Assembly: GCA_020853525.1 (NCBI GenBank) | Contig: JADYYS010000033.1 | Coordinates: forward strand, 22,981 to 86,980 | Origin: Ardenticatenales bacterium | GTDB taxonomy: Bacteria; Chloroflexota; Anaerolineae; Epilineales; Epilineaceae | Direction: 5' to 3' | DNA length: 64,000 nt | Shown here: positions 42,701 through 49,258 of the stretch, one piece after another | Numbering within the stretch: the stretch's first letter is position 1 | How the letters are laid out: each line of letters starts with the position of its first letter | Notes under the pieces: model-generated | Databases searched by the model: none | What the model saw: the letters and a program-made list of their open reading frames with translations, nothing else | Told to the model about the DNA's origin: nothing | Position numbers and translations under genes: made by a program

Positions 42701-43158
42701 TCCAGGCGTACGAACAAGCCGTCGCCGTCGCCCCACGCTCGGTCGAGATCTACCTGCGGCTGGCCGGCGCCTGCCGCGAGGCCGGCATGGTCGAACGCGC
42801 CCTCCTCATCCACGAGCATGCGGTCGACCTGGCGCCCGATGACGCCGCACCCCGGCTCGCATTCGGCCGCGTGCTGGCCGAGCTCGGCAACTTCGCCCGC
42901 GCCGTGGACGTCCTCGACCCGACGCTCGGGTTGATGGTCGACGGCGACGCGCGCCTGGCCGAGACGCTGACGCTGATCGCCAGCCTGTACTCCCGCCTCG
43001 ACCAGCACGAGCGCGCTCGACCCTATCTCGAGCAGGCGCACGCGCTGCAGCCGAGCGAGCATGCCGGCAAGCGCCTGCGCGCCAACCACATCGTCCAACT
43101 CTTCGCTCGCGGCCGCGCCAGGCAGGCAAACGGGGCGCCACGCGACTCGAGCAGCTGA
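36784..43158 (+). CDS. Giant P-loop NTPase with very long TPR array (STAND-like)
   Basis: A 2124-residue protein. Residues 45-340 are an AAA/STAND-like NTPase: Walker A GPPGSGKT (66-73), Walker B HLLLDNLDRM (131-140) and a possible sensor region near VMACRQDDW. A helical segment follows (340-430), then a 20-residue DNAA-repeat linker coded at 38101-38160. From about residue 460 to 2110 the sequence is almost all tetratricopeptide-type repeats of about 34 residues (for example AWHDALGQLEAERGRWAEAADAFAAALRL), broken by a Pro/Ser/Asp-rich linker near 620-770. By repeat length about 40 or more units fit. STAND-TPR proteins act as signal-driven switches or scaffolds. ATG 36784 has CGGAG upstream. 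A caspase-fold protease gene follows. Confidence 0.85.
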   Translation: MSADLPAPEPSAVPLPPGRALADRVASDAALAAQAARWVPLSAETTEGVRDAVTLIAGSAALVLLGPPGSGKTAALQAAWHRLARAGQSGRAVVPLYIDLAHARDGEGLTDLVVRAIDALGLPADDAAPTHLLLDNLDRMRHRYLLDDLRLMIDAGGRVGPTAVMACRQDDWAEIHTVLPGVAEARLLPIAPADVRDALVRFLPAATAEAAGDWLAGDAELADAVTQPRVLGAFLAVAAGRAPADWRRARVGDALLEHILSTVPSTERTLTRDALADVALSAHGRAFVSEVDTMAMRLGVTRYDMLRTGAVVPRGADLEFTEPLLARHCAALALIQRFGAVPEALAGQIQSIDDPAVAPLLIHAYDLAPDPARYLAALRRLPAAERVVAACLGLDAPFADAVAADPTGHGGASPVDLGVVARADVPADVPADAVNDAFSDNAADNAADNAADNAADNAATLRAAWQLTHSADVAYALAEVEADRDAAAEAVQALGWAIEARPGVAAWHDALGQLEAERGRWAEAADAFAAALRLSDGDAGVTRRLARVRIALGDAAGAIAALESLVAAAPTDAAAWSVLARAHEEAGNPEAALAAAAKAVRLDDAWPEDALRVARLTGDATPAAPAPAGQLPGGPLPSIVDPQPSPTDPLPSTADVARIAALFAAGATSYASPPAPPTPDVAEPAPPSAVTSAATWDSLDIGPLKPAVVPAPSDPSEASHVDDTSNASDPSDPYAASDTADPTFHSAPSAPEVAPEPPALRPPMAGPPDDASAVTRTAALLSVAGLYQESGHAAAAYVVLRRAQEELPPSASVARRAGELALALGDPASAVQQLSLAVGLDGEDVGAMRALAAAHTALGEPAAALGALQAAALRCPGDADLWLEVARAADAASDRGAADTALARAANAAPDRPDVHAAAATAALARGDTESALTALEHAASHDLTDPRYVLPLVDLCADDAPDRALALLDRLPAQSDVLERRARLLGRRGDWPAAVDALAAACALPSGEGDLGLAIRHADALVHAGRAADAAARLEAASPALAPRPPAVEAVLGAAYAAVGRDRDALVAWSAAAVAGALDATGLVAYSRLACRLGALDEAVRAAEAAVLRDGALADAPAAQADALEAAGRIEAAAHAAQAALSLAPDRADSFTRLARVAAALGRNDVAVATLRAGVERLPDDAALHHALGRALVAQHDENGARASFAQAAALAPHAPQYQRDLAASLATDDPTGALDALERVVAAAPEDAEAFRAKAALEQAAGDLAAERASLERAVALAPDRPDLLAALARTCLAAGDLPSAGRVIECANALAPYDADVHALRGALHEASGHLPAALDDFETAARLAPTSAAAWSAVGRLRLARADVAGALTALAEAARLDDTDPHTHRALAEALERVDQPADAVVHWTIARRLAPDDPATALGLGRARLSAGDAHGAVAVLRQALPPSDGDALRPEGDAALHAVLAEALLATGRVGDALAHAAVAIELEPQSAAAWRAQAEVRRVAGDDDGARAALAEAARLAPSAAAHAAVAEMDDARGDAAASIVSWRRVLERDPEHAVAALRYGRRVAQDGWQLELAVPAPAPAIDPDVAAYTEIVLGRALSRLEGADAAAADRTLAVVRSRAGQIGGAVEAARAAVALSPDAESLLVRAFTQLTAGDPSAALADLRLAAARGSDDARQHALASSAHLAAGEMDAAAESLLAAIERAPDLAELPCRLAEIQLASGDRSAAAGTLRLAAALAMDPATERRLAGLALDAGAPEVACVVLEARASSDPNDPVLLALLAEARRRVGDMSGAADALRQAARYGPERAETQAQLADLLAETGALDEARERYAKAIALQPYQPAWRLGDAGALLALGRRDEARAALVDALTFAPSSVEVRLQLAMLLLEDKDARGARDVLDPARAAAPEDARVHHQLGLAARALGDHEAAAVALDTAARLNPGDPRPFVALGDLHRAQGEQDDAIQAYEQAVAVAPRSVEIYLRLAGACREAGMVERALLIHEHAVDLAPDDAAPRLAFGRVLAELGNFARAVDVLDPTLGLMVDGDARLAETLTLIASLYSRLDQHERARPYLEQAHALQPSEHAGKRLRANHIVQLFARGRARQANGAPRDSSS
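38101..38160 (+). repeat. 12-bp in-frame tandem repeat (five units)
   Basis: Five units of GACAAYGCAGCM code (Asp-Asn-Ala-Ala)x5 between the NTPase domain and the TPR array of the giant protein. They probably form a flexible, length-variable hinge. Confidence 0.9.
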
Positions 43159-43267
43159 TCGCCGCCGCACCTCCCGGCGGCGAGTGGGCCGCTGACGATG
43201 TCCACCGTCCCGCAGAACGATCGGTTCCCCGATCCATCCCCCAGCACCACCGGACCAGGAGCCCGCC

Positions 43268-45070
43268 ATGATCCCGTTGGTCACAGGCTGCGCCGCGTCT
43301 GTCTCACGGGCAGCGACACGGTTGCAGGCCCGATCCGCGCACGTTCCGCCCCCGGCCGCCGCGGCGCTGATCGTCACGAGCCGCCATCGCCTATGGCAGC
43401 GCTACGGCCCCGACGGGATCTTCGCGATCGAGCATGCCGTCGGCGCGCTGACCGCGGCGATGGATCGCCGCGGCATCGGCGGCACGCTGATCTATGCGGA
43501 CGGCAGCCCGCTCCTCACCGCCCTCGGCGTCCTGCCGGCCGCGTCGAGCGAGCCACGCGGCGTGGCCCGCGTCGTGCGCGACGTGGCGCGGCGCATGGCA
43601 TGGACGGAGGAGGCAGCCCGCTTCGTCCTGCTGCTGGGCGATGACGGCATCGTCCCGTTCCACCCGCTGCCGAACCCGACCGACGACGACGACACCGCCG
43701 TCCTCTCCGACCACCCGTACGGCCTCGATGCCCCGGCCGACGGCGCCGATCCGTGGTCGCTGCGCCCCCAGCGTGCCGTCGGCCGCCTCCCGGACGCCAG
43801 CCTGCCCGCCCTGCTGGCCGCGCTCGCCGCGGCCACCGCCGCGCACAACCGGCTGGCCGACGGCGCACCCTTCCTCCTCTCCGACGCCGCCTTCGGCTAC
43901 TCGGCCTCCGTCTGGAAGCGGGCGGCGCGCGGGGCGTTCAGCGCCGTCGGCGAGCCGCAACACCTTCGGCTCTCGCCGCCGCTCTCGTTCCAGGACCGCC
44001 CGCAGCCGGGTCCGGACGGCCCGCGCTTCCGCTACTACAACCTGCACGGCCTGTCCGATGGTCCGGACTGGTACGGTCAGGTCGATCCGACGTTCCCGGC
44101 CGGCTACGACGCGTTTCCGGTCGCGCTCCGGCCGGTCGACATCGCTCCGGCGCCGGGCGCGGTCGTCTTCGCCGAGGCGTGCCACAGCGCCCCGACGCGC
44201 ACCGGATCGCCGGGCGGAGCGATGGCCCTCGCCCACCTGGCGGGCGGCTGCCTGGCGTACGTCGGCGCGACCGGCGTCGCGTACGGCGGCCTCGACGGCG
44301 GGTTGGTGGCCGCCGACCTGCTGGCCCACCGATTCTGGACCGCGCTCCGCGACGGCCTTCCCTCCGGCGAGGCGCTGGCGTGCGCCAAGGCCGCCCTGAT
44401 CGGTGAAGGCCTCTTGCGCCAGCCGTATCTGGACGCCGAGGACGTCAAGGCGGTCCACAATTTCGTGCTCTACGGCGACCCGAGCCTCGTTCACGCGCCG
44501 AGCCCCGAGGCCCGGCGCATGGCGACGGCCGGCGCCGCTGCGGAGATGTTCGGACCGGCAGCAGCGGTGGGGTTGCTGCCGGTCCGGCCACCGTACAAGA
44601 CCCGTCCCCAGGCATCGCCGGGACCGGAGGAATCGGTGCCGACGCGGGACACGGCGCGGCCGCTGGTTCCCGCTGCGCACAGCGCCCGCGTCGCCGTCGA
44701 CCGCCTGAAGCGCGACGACGTCCGCCCCGCCTGGCGAACCGCCGGCGGCCGCTGCCCCGATGGTTCGCTGGCGTGCGCCCTGTCGCCCACCGTCCTGGCC
44801 GACACCGTGCGCCGCAGCATCGCCCGCCGCCTACCCGCGTTTGCCGAGGGCGACGTCACCACCCACGTCCACCCCGTATGCGCCCCCGCCGCCATCGCCC
44901 ACGGCCCGGGCGACGCCGCCGGCCGTGCAGCCGCCGACGGCCCCGCACGCGGGATGGTCGTCACGCTGGCCCGTAGCCTGCCGACCGCCGACGGCCCGGC
45001 GTGCCACACCGTGCTGCACGTCACCGTTGACGCCCAGGGCGCGATCCGGCGCCTTGCGGTCTCGCGCTAG
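43268..45070 (+). CDS. Caspase-fold protease, peptidase C25 (gingipain)-like
   Basis: A 600-residue protein whose residues 115-400 follow the C25 pattern: FVLLLGDDGIVPF, then SDHPYGLDAPADG and AVGRLPDAS (compare the VGD, DxxYxDLDG and VGRxP elements of gingipain-type domains), catalytic His in YYNLHGLSD (H260), catalytic Cys in VVFAEACHSA (C305), YVGATGVAYGG, and HNFVLYGDPSL at the end. Clan CD enzymes use this His-Cys dyad. No convincing signal peptide is seen, so it is probably cytoplasmic. Residues 430-600 are of unknown fold. ATG 43268 follows GGAG, 109 nt after the TPR-NTPase gene with a hairpin in between. The FtsZ-like gene follows. The likely role is a regulated protease of this locus. 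Confidence 0.8.
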   Translation: MIPLVTGCAASVSRAATRLQARSAHVPPPAAAALIVTSRHRLWQRYGPDGIFAIEHAVGALTAAMDRRGIGGTLIYADGSPLLTALGVLPAASSEPRGVARVVRDVARRMAWTEEAARFVLLLGDDGIVPFHPLPNPTDDDDTAVLSDHPYGLDAPADGADPWSLRPQRAVGRLPDASLPALLAALAAATAAHNRLADGAPFLLSDAAFGYSASVWKRAARGAFSAVGEPQHLRLSPPLSFQDRPQPGPDGPRFRYYNLHGLSDGPDWYGQVDPTFPAGYDAFPVALRPVDIAPAPGAVVFAEACHSAPTRTGSPGGAMALAHLAGGCLAYVGATGVAYGGLDGGLVAADLLAHRFWTALRDGLPSGEALACAKAALIGEGLLRQPYLDAEDVKAVHNFVLYGDPSLVHAPSPEARRMATAGAAAEMFGPAAAVGLLPVRPPYKTRPQASPGPEESVPTRDTARPLVPAAHSARVAVDRLKRDDVRPAWRTAGGRCPDGSLACALSPTVLADTVRRSIARRLPAFAEGDVTTHVHPVCAPAAIAHGPGDAAGRAAADGPARGMVVTLARSLPTADGPACHTVLHVTVDAQGAIRRLAVSR

Positions 45071-45101
45071 CGTACCTGCGATGAGGATGGGATCGATGTA
45101 T

Positions 45102-45161
45102 GGATCGACGCGCGGATCGACGTGCGGATCGACGCGCGGATCGACGCGCGGATCGACGCGC
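45102..45161 (+). repeat. 12-bp tandem array, five copies
   Basis: Five head-to-tail copies of GGATCGACGCGC (one with a T) fill most of the 126-nt gap between the protease gene and the FtsZ-like gene. Each contains GATC. The array is open in the FtsZ-like frame (coding R-I-D-A repeats), but the ribosome site lies after it. It resembles iterons, such as centromere-like sites used by tubulin-type partition systems, but could be simple slippage. Confidence 0.85.
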
Positions 45162-45196
45162 GGATGGGCGACCGAACGAACCGGAGGCCGCGCCAC

Positions 45197-46384
45197 GTGA
45201 CGACGACCGCCGTCGCCCGCCGCCCGGATCCCCGCCGCACGCGACTGGCCATCGTCGGCGTCGGCGGCGCCGGTGTCGCGACACTGGCATGGCTGGCCGA
45301 GGCCGGCGGGATCGAGGCGCGGCTCATCGCGGTGGATGCGTGCGCGGCGACGTTGGGCGGCGTTCCGGACAACGGCGGCCCACCCTGGCGGCCGGCGGCC
45401 CCGATCTGCATCGACCTGCCGCGCTCGACGGGCGGGCGGACCACGCCCGACGCGCAGGCCGAAGCGGCCCGGTCCATCGAACCCGTGCTGCGCGCCGCCG
45501 TCCGGGACACCGACCTCGTCTTCGTCGTCGCCGGCCTGTCCGGCGACACGGGGGGTGGCGTCGCCCCTGTCGTCGCGGAGCTGGCGAAGGCCGGAGGGGC
45601 GCTCGTCGTCGGCTTCGGCCTCGCACCCTTCCCGTTCGAGCCGCCGCGCAACCACCGTGCCGCAGCCACGGCCGAGGCGCGCCTGCTGACGGCGTGCGAC
45701 GCCGTCGTGACGCTGGATGGTGATCTGGCGCTCGGGGTCGTCGGCGCCGACCTGCCGCTCGAGTGGGCGGCCGCTGCGGCACGCGAGGTCGTCCGCCAGA
45801 CCGCCGTCGGCATCGCCGCATTCGCCGATGCGGGCGGCTGTCTGAAAGTCGGGCTCCCCGACCTAGTGCGCCTGCTCGGGAACGGCCGGCGCAGCTGTGT
45901 CGCCACCGGCACGGCGGCGCCACAGGCCGTCGAACACGGGACTTCGTCGGCACCGGCTTGGCTTGGCGCACTCTCACCGGCCGAACGCGCCTTGAACGCG
46001 GCGCTGGACAGTCCGTTCACCGACCTGGCGGCCATCGCGACCGCCGACCGCGTGCTCTGTCAGATCACCGCCGGCCCCGACCTCGCGCTCGCCGATGTCG
46101 ATGCCGCCATCGAACGACTGCACGGCGCGATCCGCCCCGGCTGCGACCTGCGCGTCGGCGTCCTGACCGGCGCGCTGCTGCCGGGCTCGGCGCGGGTGCT
46201 CGTCATCGGGGCAGCCGTGCCGGAGCGGAGTTGGGCCAACGTCGTCCCATTTCCGCGCGAGCCGCTGAGCCCGTGTGCGGCGGACGGCCGCCCGGTTCGC
46301 GACGGCGTCCATGCGCCGGCGGACGGGGCGGCGGGGGCGATCGGCGTAATGCGGGAGCGGCCGGTGCGGGCGGCGGCGGGGTAG
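45197..46384 (+). CDS. Divergent FtsZ-family (tubulin-like) GTPase
   Basis: A 395-residue FtsZ relative. The nucleotide-binding start is LAIVGVGGAGVATL (18-31); the tubulin signature is AGLSGDTGGGVAPVVAELAKAGGALVVGF (112-140; FtsZ has GGGTGTGAAPVVAE); PFPFEPPRNHRAA matches the FtsZ PFxFEGxxR strand. In the T7-loop equivalent KVGLPDLVRLL the last acidic residue is kept, but the first Asn and Asp are replaced. RVLCQITAGPDLALADVDAAIERL matches the FtsZ C-terminal domain. It has no typical C-terminal anchor peptide. GTG 45197 has GGAGG about 10 nt upstream; ATG 45164 is an alternative. It is a paralogue rather than the cell-division FtsZ, given its divergence and company. Confidence 0.85.
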   Translation: MTTTAVARRPDPRRTRLAIVGVGGAGVATLAWLAEAGGIEARLIAVDACAATLGGVPDNGGPPWRPAAPICIDLPRSTGGRTTPDAQAEAARSIEPVLRAAVRDTDLVFVVAGLSGDTGGGVAPVVAELAKAGGALVVGFGLAPFPFEPPRNHRAAATAEARLLTACDAVVTLDGDLALGVVGADLPLEWAAAAAREVVRQTAVGIAAFADAGGCLKVGLPDLVRLLGNGRRSCVATGTAAPQAVEHGTSSAPAWLGALSPAERALNAALDSPFTDLAAIATADRVLCQITAGPDLALADVDAAIERLHGAIRPGCDLRVGVLTGALLPGSARVLVIGAAVPERSWANVVPFPREPLSPCAADGRPVRDGVHAPADGAAGAIGVMRERPVRAAAG

Positions 46385-46442
46385 GGTGGTGCCAGGGCAG
46401 GGTGATGGCAGAGCAGGGTGATGGCGGGGTAAGGTGATGGCG
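46380..46442. repeat. Imperfect 16-bp tandem repeat between convergent genes
   Basis: Four degenerate units with core GCAGGGTGATGGC (46397-46410, 46413-46426, 46429-46442, and a weaker one from 46380) fill the 128-nt gap between the FtsZ-like gene and the convergent sensor gene. No stem-loop terminator is seen there. Confidence 0.7.
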
Positions 46443-46512
46443 ATTGGGTGCGGACCACGGAATGGAAACGGCTGAACCCGTTGACATCCGCCGCTGATCC
46501 GCAACCAAACCC

Positions 46513-49167
46513 CTACGCCGCCCGCCCCACCGGCAACCGCAGGCAAAGCTGCACCCGCTGGTCCTCGGGCGTCCGGCGGGCGAACCACGCCTCGCAGCCC
46601 GGGAAGCCGCGTGCGGCCAGGGCGTGGCCGACCCTCAGCGCGGCCGGGTGTGACGCCAGCGCGGCCTCGTCGAGCAGGCGGCGCGGCGTCATCGGCGTGA
46701 GGCCGCCGTCCAACAGGTCGATGACGACGACGATCGCGCTGGCCGGATCGCCGGGGACGATCGCCTCGTGGCGCACGTGGACCGACAGGTGCGAGCCCCA
46801 GCTGGCCGTCGCGACGGCGCCGGTCACAACGGCCAGCGCCACGTGCTCCAGCAGCCGGACATCGACCGTCACGTCCGACGGCACGATGCCGCGCACGCCG
46901 CGGAACCGGATCCCCCGCAGCGCGAAGAGGTCGCGCAGGCTGCGCTCCGTCGTCGCGCCCAGCACGCCGATGTCGACGGCGCCGAGCTCCGGACGATGCC
47001 GGTGCGTGGCCAGACTGCGCTGCGCGGCGAGCGCGCCGAGCACCGCGCGCAGGCCGGCGGCGTGGCCGTCGAGGACCGCCAGATGGCGCATCAGATCGGG
47101 CACGGGCATCCGGACCTCGGCGTCCAGAGACTCGCCCTGCAGCCGGAGGTCGACCAGCGGGTCGCGCAGCGCATCCAGCAGGTCGACGAGGACGGACTCG
47201 CCGCCCGCGGCCGCGTCCGCCGTCGTCGTGACGACGAGCGTGGCGCCAAGGCGGTTGCGGTGGCGCCAGTTCGGCCGATCGATCGGCTCCACCCGCACCA
47301 CGGTATCCATCGCGTGCAGCGGCACCCGCCCGCCTTGAAGCGTGCTCGAGGCGTCCCGGAGCGAGTGGACCAGCGTCCGCGCCCCAGGCCCGGGGATGTC
47401 GATGCGGTGGCCCGGCAGGAGCGCCGCGCCCACCAGGAGCCGCCGCGCGGCGGTGTTCGCCAGAATCACACGGCCGTCGGCATCGCAGACGACGACACCC
47501 CACGGCAGCGGCTCGATCAACCGTTGGTGGGCCTCGACGCGCGCCAAGTACGAGGTCGCCGGCGCGGGCACCATCTGCGCGGCGCCGGCCAGCGCGTCGG
47601 ACAGCACAGGGTGACCCTCGACACGGCGCTCGATCCCATCCAGGCGTGATCCGAAGCGCGCCACGTCGCCGTGCAGCGCCGCGACCTCGGCGCGCAGCCG
47701 GGCGATGTCGTCGGCCGTCGCGGCGGGCGCCGCCGGTTGCGGCGGGGCGACGGGCTCGTCGAGGCCGGCAAGGCGGAGGGCCAGCGAAGCGGCGGACGCA
47801 GCCAGCTTGGCCGGGTCGTCCCGCCGCCACGGGCCGTACGCGCTGCCGGCGACGAGGACGACTCGCGCCGGCCGGCCGCCGGCGGCCAGCAGGATCGGTC
47901 CGTCGAACGGGAGGCCGAGGTGTCCGTACAGATCGTCGACGTCGCGCGCCTCGGTCCGGCTGCCCAAGGCCCCGTCGCCGGACTGCAGCGCGCGCTTCAC
48001 GGCCGCCAGCTGGGCCAACGGCCGCCGGTAGAGCTCCTGCAGCGCGCCCGACGGCGTCAGCGCCCAGAAGCGCACCGCCTCGTCCTCGACGAGCCCGGCG
48101 TACACGACGGCGGCATCCAGTTCCTTCAGCGCTTCGCCCAGCGCCCGCCCCACGGCACCCGCCAGCGCCAGCCGCGCCCGCGCCGAGCCGCCCGGCCGGC
48201 CCGGGCCGACGGCGCCGGCGCCGCGAGCGCCGGCCGCGCGGACCGCCCGCCAAGACGTCCGGGCCTGTCCCCGCGCACCGTCCGCCACCGCCCTTCCCGA
48301 CCGGGCAAGAGAGGCCGCCGCTCCGGCGACGATCGACGACATCAGCGCGACGGCGGTCGAGGTTCGGGTGGCGGCCGCCTCGAGGGCGACGATGCATGCC
48401 TGCGCCACGGTGGCCGTCCCGGTGCGAATGGCGGCAGCCTGACGACGCAGGATGGCCGCCGCGATCCAGGCGCCCGCCGCCAGCACCCCGGCGCGCCACA
48501 GCGCCGCGGCGCCCGGCATCGGCCAAACGGCCTGCAACGCGCTGCCGAGAGCGAGCAGGCCGAGGCAGACGACGGCGTGGGTCGGGATCGGCGCCGTGTG
48601 TGCCCCGCCCGCGCGCGGCCGGACGACGGTACGGGCAACCGTTCGGGCGATGGCGGGGCCGGCGACGGCCAGGGCCAGCGCCAGCGTGCCGGTCGCCAGC
48701 ATGACGTCGGCGAGGACGGCCCGGCTGGCGGCAGAGGCGGCGCCGGTGCGCGCGGCTGCGGCCCAGCCGGGCGCGGACGCGAGCCAGGCGACGGCCAGGA
48801 CGGCGGAGCCCGCGACGAAGGCGGGCACGGCACGCGCGATCGCCGACCGCCGGAGCACCGGTCGCGCGGCGACGACGATGGCGATCACGACAACGCCGCC
48901 GAGCAGGCGATCGACAGGGGCTTGCCAGTGGGCGCGGTCGGGGAGGCGGAGCACGAGATCGCTCAGCAGCTGCAGCGCCCCGACGGACGAGAGTGCGGCC
49001 AGCGATCGTGCGGCAGGGTCGTCGCGCCACGTCGGGGCGGACGGTGCGGCGCCGTTGCGCTCGGCACCGCTACGCAAAGTGCGGAGGGTCGGCCATGCGA
49101 GAGCCAGGAGCAGCGCGGGTCCAGGGCCCTGTAGAAGGCGCAGCACGGGTTCCGACCATCGGGGCAT
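46513..49167 (-). CDS. Membrane PAS sensor, degenerate histidine-kinase-like
   Basis: An 884-residue protein. Residues 1-290 contain about seven to nine hydrophobic helices. Residues 330-470 form a GAF-like region (LDAAVVYAGLVEDEAVRFWALTPSGALQELYRR). Residues 480-530 form a coiled coil (DDIARLRAEVAALHGDVARFGSRLDGIERRVE). Residues 555-650 form a PAS domain (LIEPLPWGVVVCDADGRVILANTAARRLL). The C-terminal 230 residues sit where a kinase core should be (LVDLRLQGESLDAEVRMPVPDLMRHL; EHVALAVVTGAVATAS), but lack a clear H-box His and the DxGxG and GxGxG ATP motifs. It is thus probably a non-catalytic receptor or a highly diverged kinase. A TATACT promoter lies 42 nt upstream. It is convergent with the FtsZ-like gene. 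Confidence 0.65.
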   Translation of the reverse strand: MPRWSEPVLRLLQGPGPALLLALAWPTLRTLRSGAERNGAAPSAPTWRDDPAARSLAALSSVGALQLLSDLVLRLPDRAHWQAPVDRLLGGVVVIAIVVAARPVLRRSAIARAVPAFVAGSAVLAVAWLASAPGWAAAARTGAASAASRAVLADVMLATGTLALALAVAGPAIARTVARTVVRPRAGGAHTAPIPTHAVVCLGLLALGSALQAVWPMPGAAALWRAGVLAAGAWIAAAILRRQAAAIRTGTATVAQACIVALEAAATRTSTAVALMSSIVAGAAASLARSGRAVADGARGQARTSWRAVRAAGARGAGAVGPGRPGGSARARLALAGAVGRALGEALKELDAAVVYAGLVEDEAVRFWALTPSGALQELYRRPLAQLAAVKRALQSGDGALGSRTEARDVDDLYGHLGLPFDGPILLAAGGRPARVVLVAGSAYGPWRRDDPAKLAASAASLALRLAGLDEPVAPPQPAAPAATADDIARLRAEVAALHGDVARFGSRLDGIERRVEGHPVLSDALAGAAQMVPAPATSYLARVEAHQRLIEPLPWGVVVCDADGRVILANTAARRLLVGAALLPGHRIDIPGPGARTLVHSLRDASSTLQGGRVPLHAMDTVVRVEPIDRPNWRHRNRLGATLVVTTTADAAAGGESVLVDLLDALRDPLVDLRLQGESLDAEVRMPVPDLMRHLAVLDGHAAGLRAVLGALAAQRSLATHRHRPELGAVDIGVLGATTERSLRDLFALRGIRFRGVRGIVPSDVTVDVRLLEHVALAVVTGAVATASWGSHLSVHVRHEAIVPGDPASAIVVVIDLLDGGLTPMTPRRLLDEAALASHPAALRVGHALAARGFPGCEAWFARRTPEDQRVQLCLRLPVGRAA

Positions 49168-49208
49168 GGCATCCGGTCCGTCGGCGGCGTCGCTTGTCGA
49201 CCGGGGCG

Positions 49209-49214
49209 AGTATA
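49209..49214 (-). promoter_or_regulatory. -10 element TATACT upstream of the PAS sensor gene
   Basis: On the minus strand CCGGTATACTCGCC, 42 nt before ATG 49167. It gives a short leader of about 35 nt without an obvious ribosome site. The plus-strand reading is AGTATA. Confidence 0.5.
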
Positions 49215-49258
49215 CCGGAAGGTGCGGCGGCGGCCCAATGTCTCACGGTCGCGCGTCG

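Noticed and set aside
45102..45161. CRISPR-like array
   Set aside because: The units are 12 bp head to tail with no spacers and no cas genes nearby. No other array in the window has spacers either.
45197..46384. Canonical cell-division ftsZ
   Set aside because: The T7 loop and tubulin signature are altered, there is no conserved C-terminal peptide, and no division or cell-wall genes adjoin it.
45974..49030. 1018-codon minus-strand open frame overlapping the PAS sensor in another frame
   Set aside because: The product is Arg/Gly/Pro-rich without domains, and the alternative frame contains clear PAS and membrane segments.
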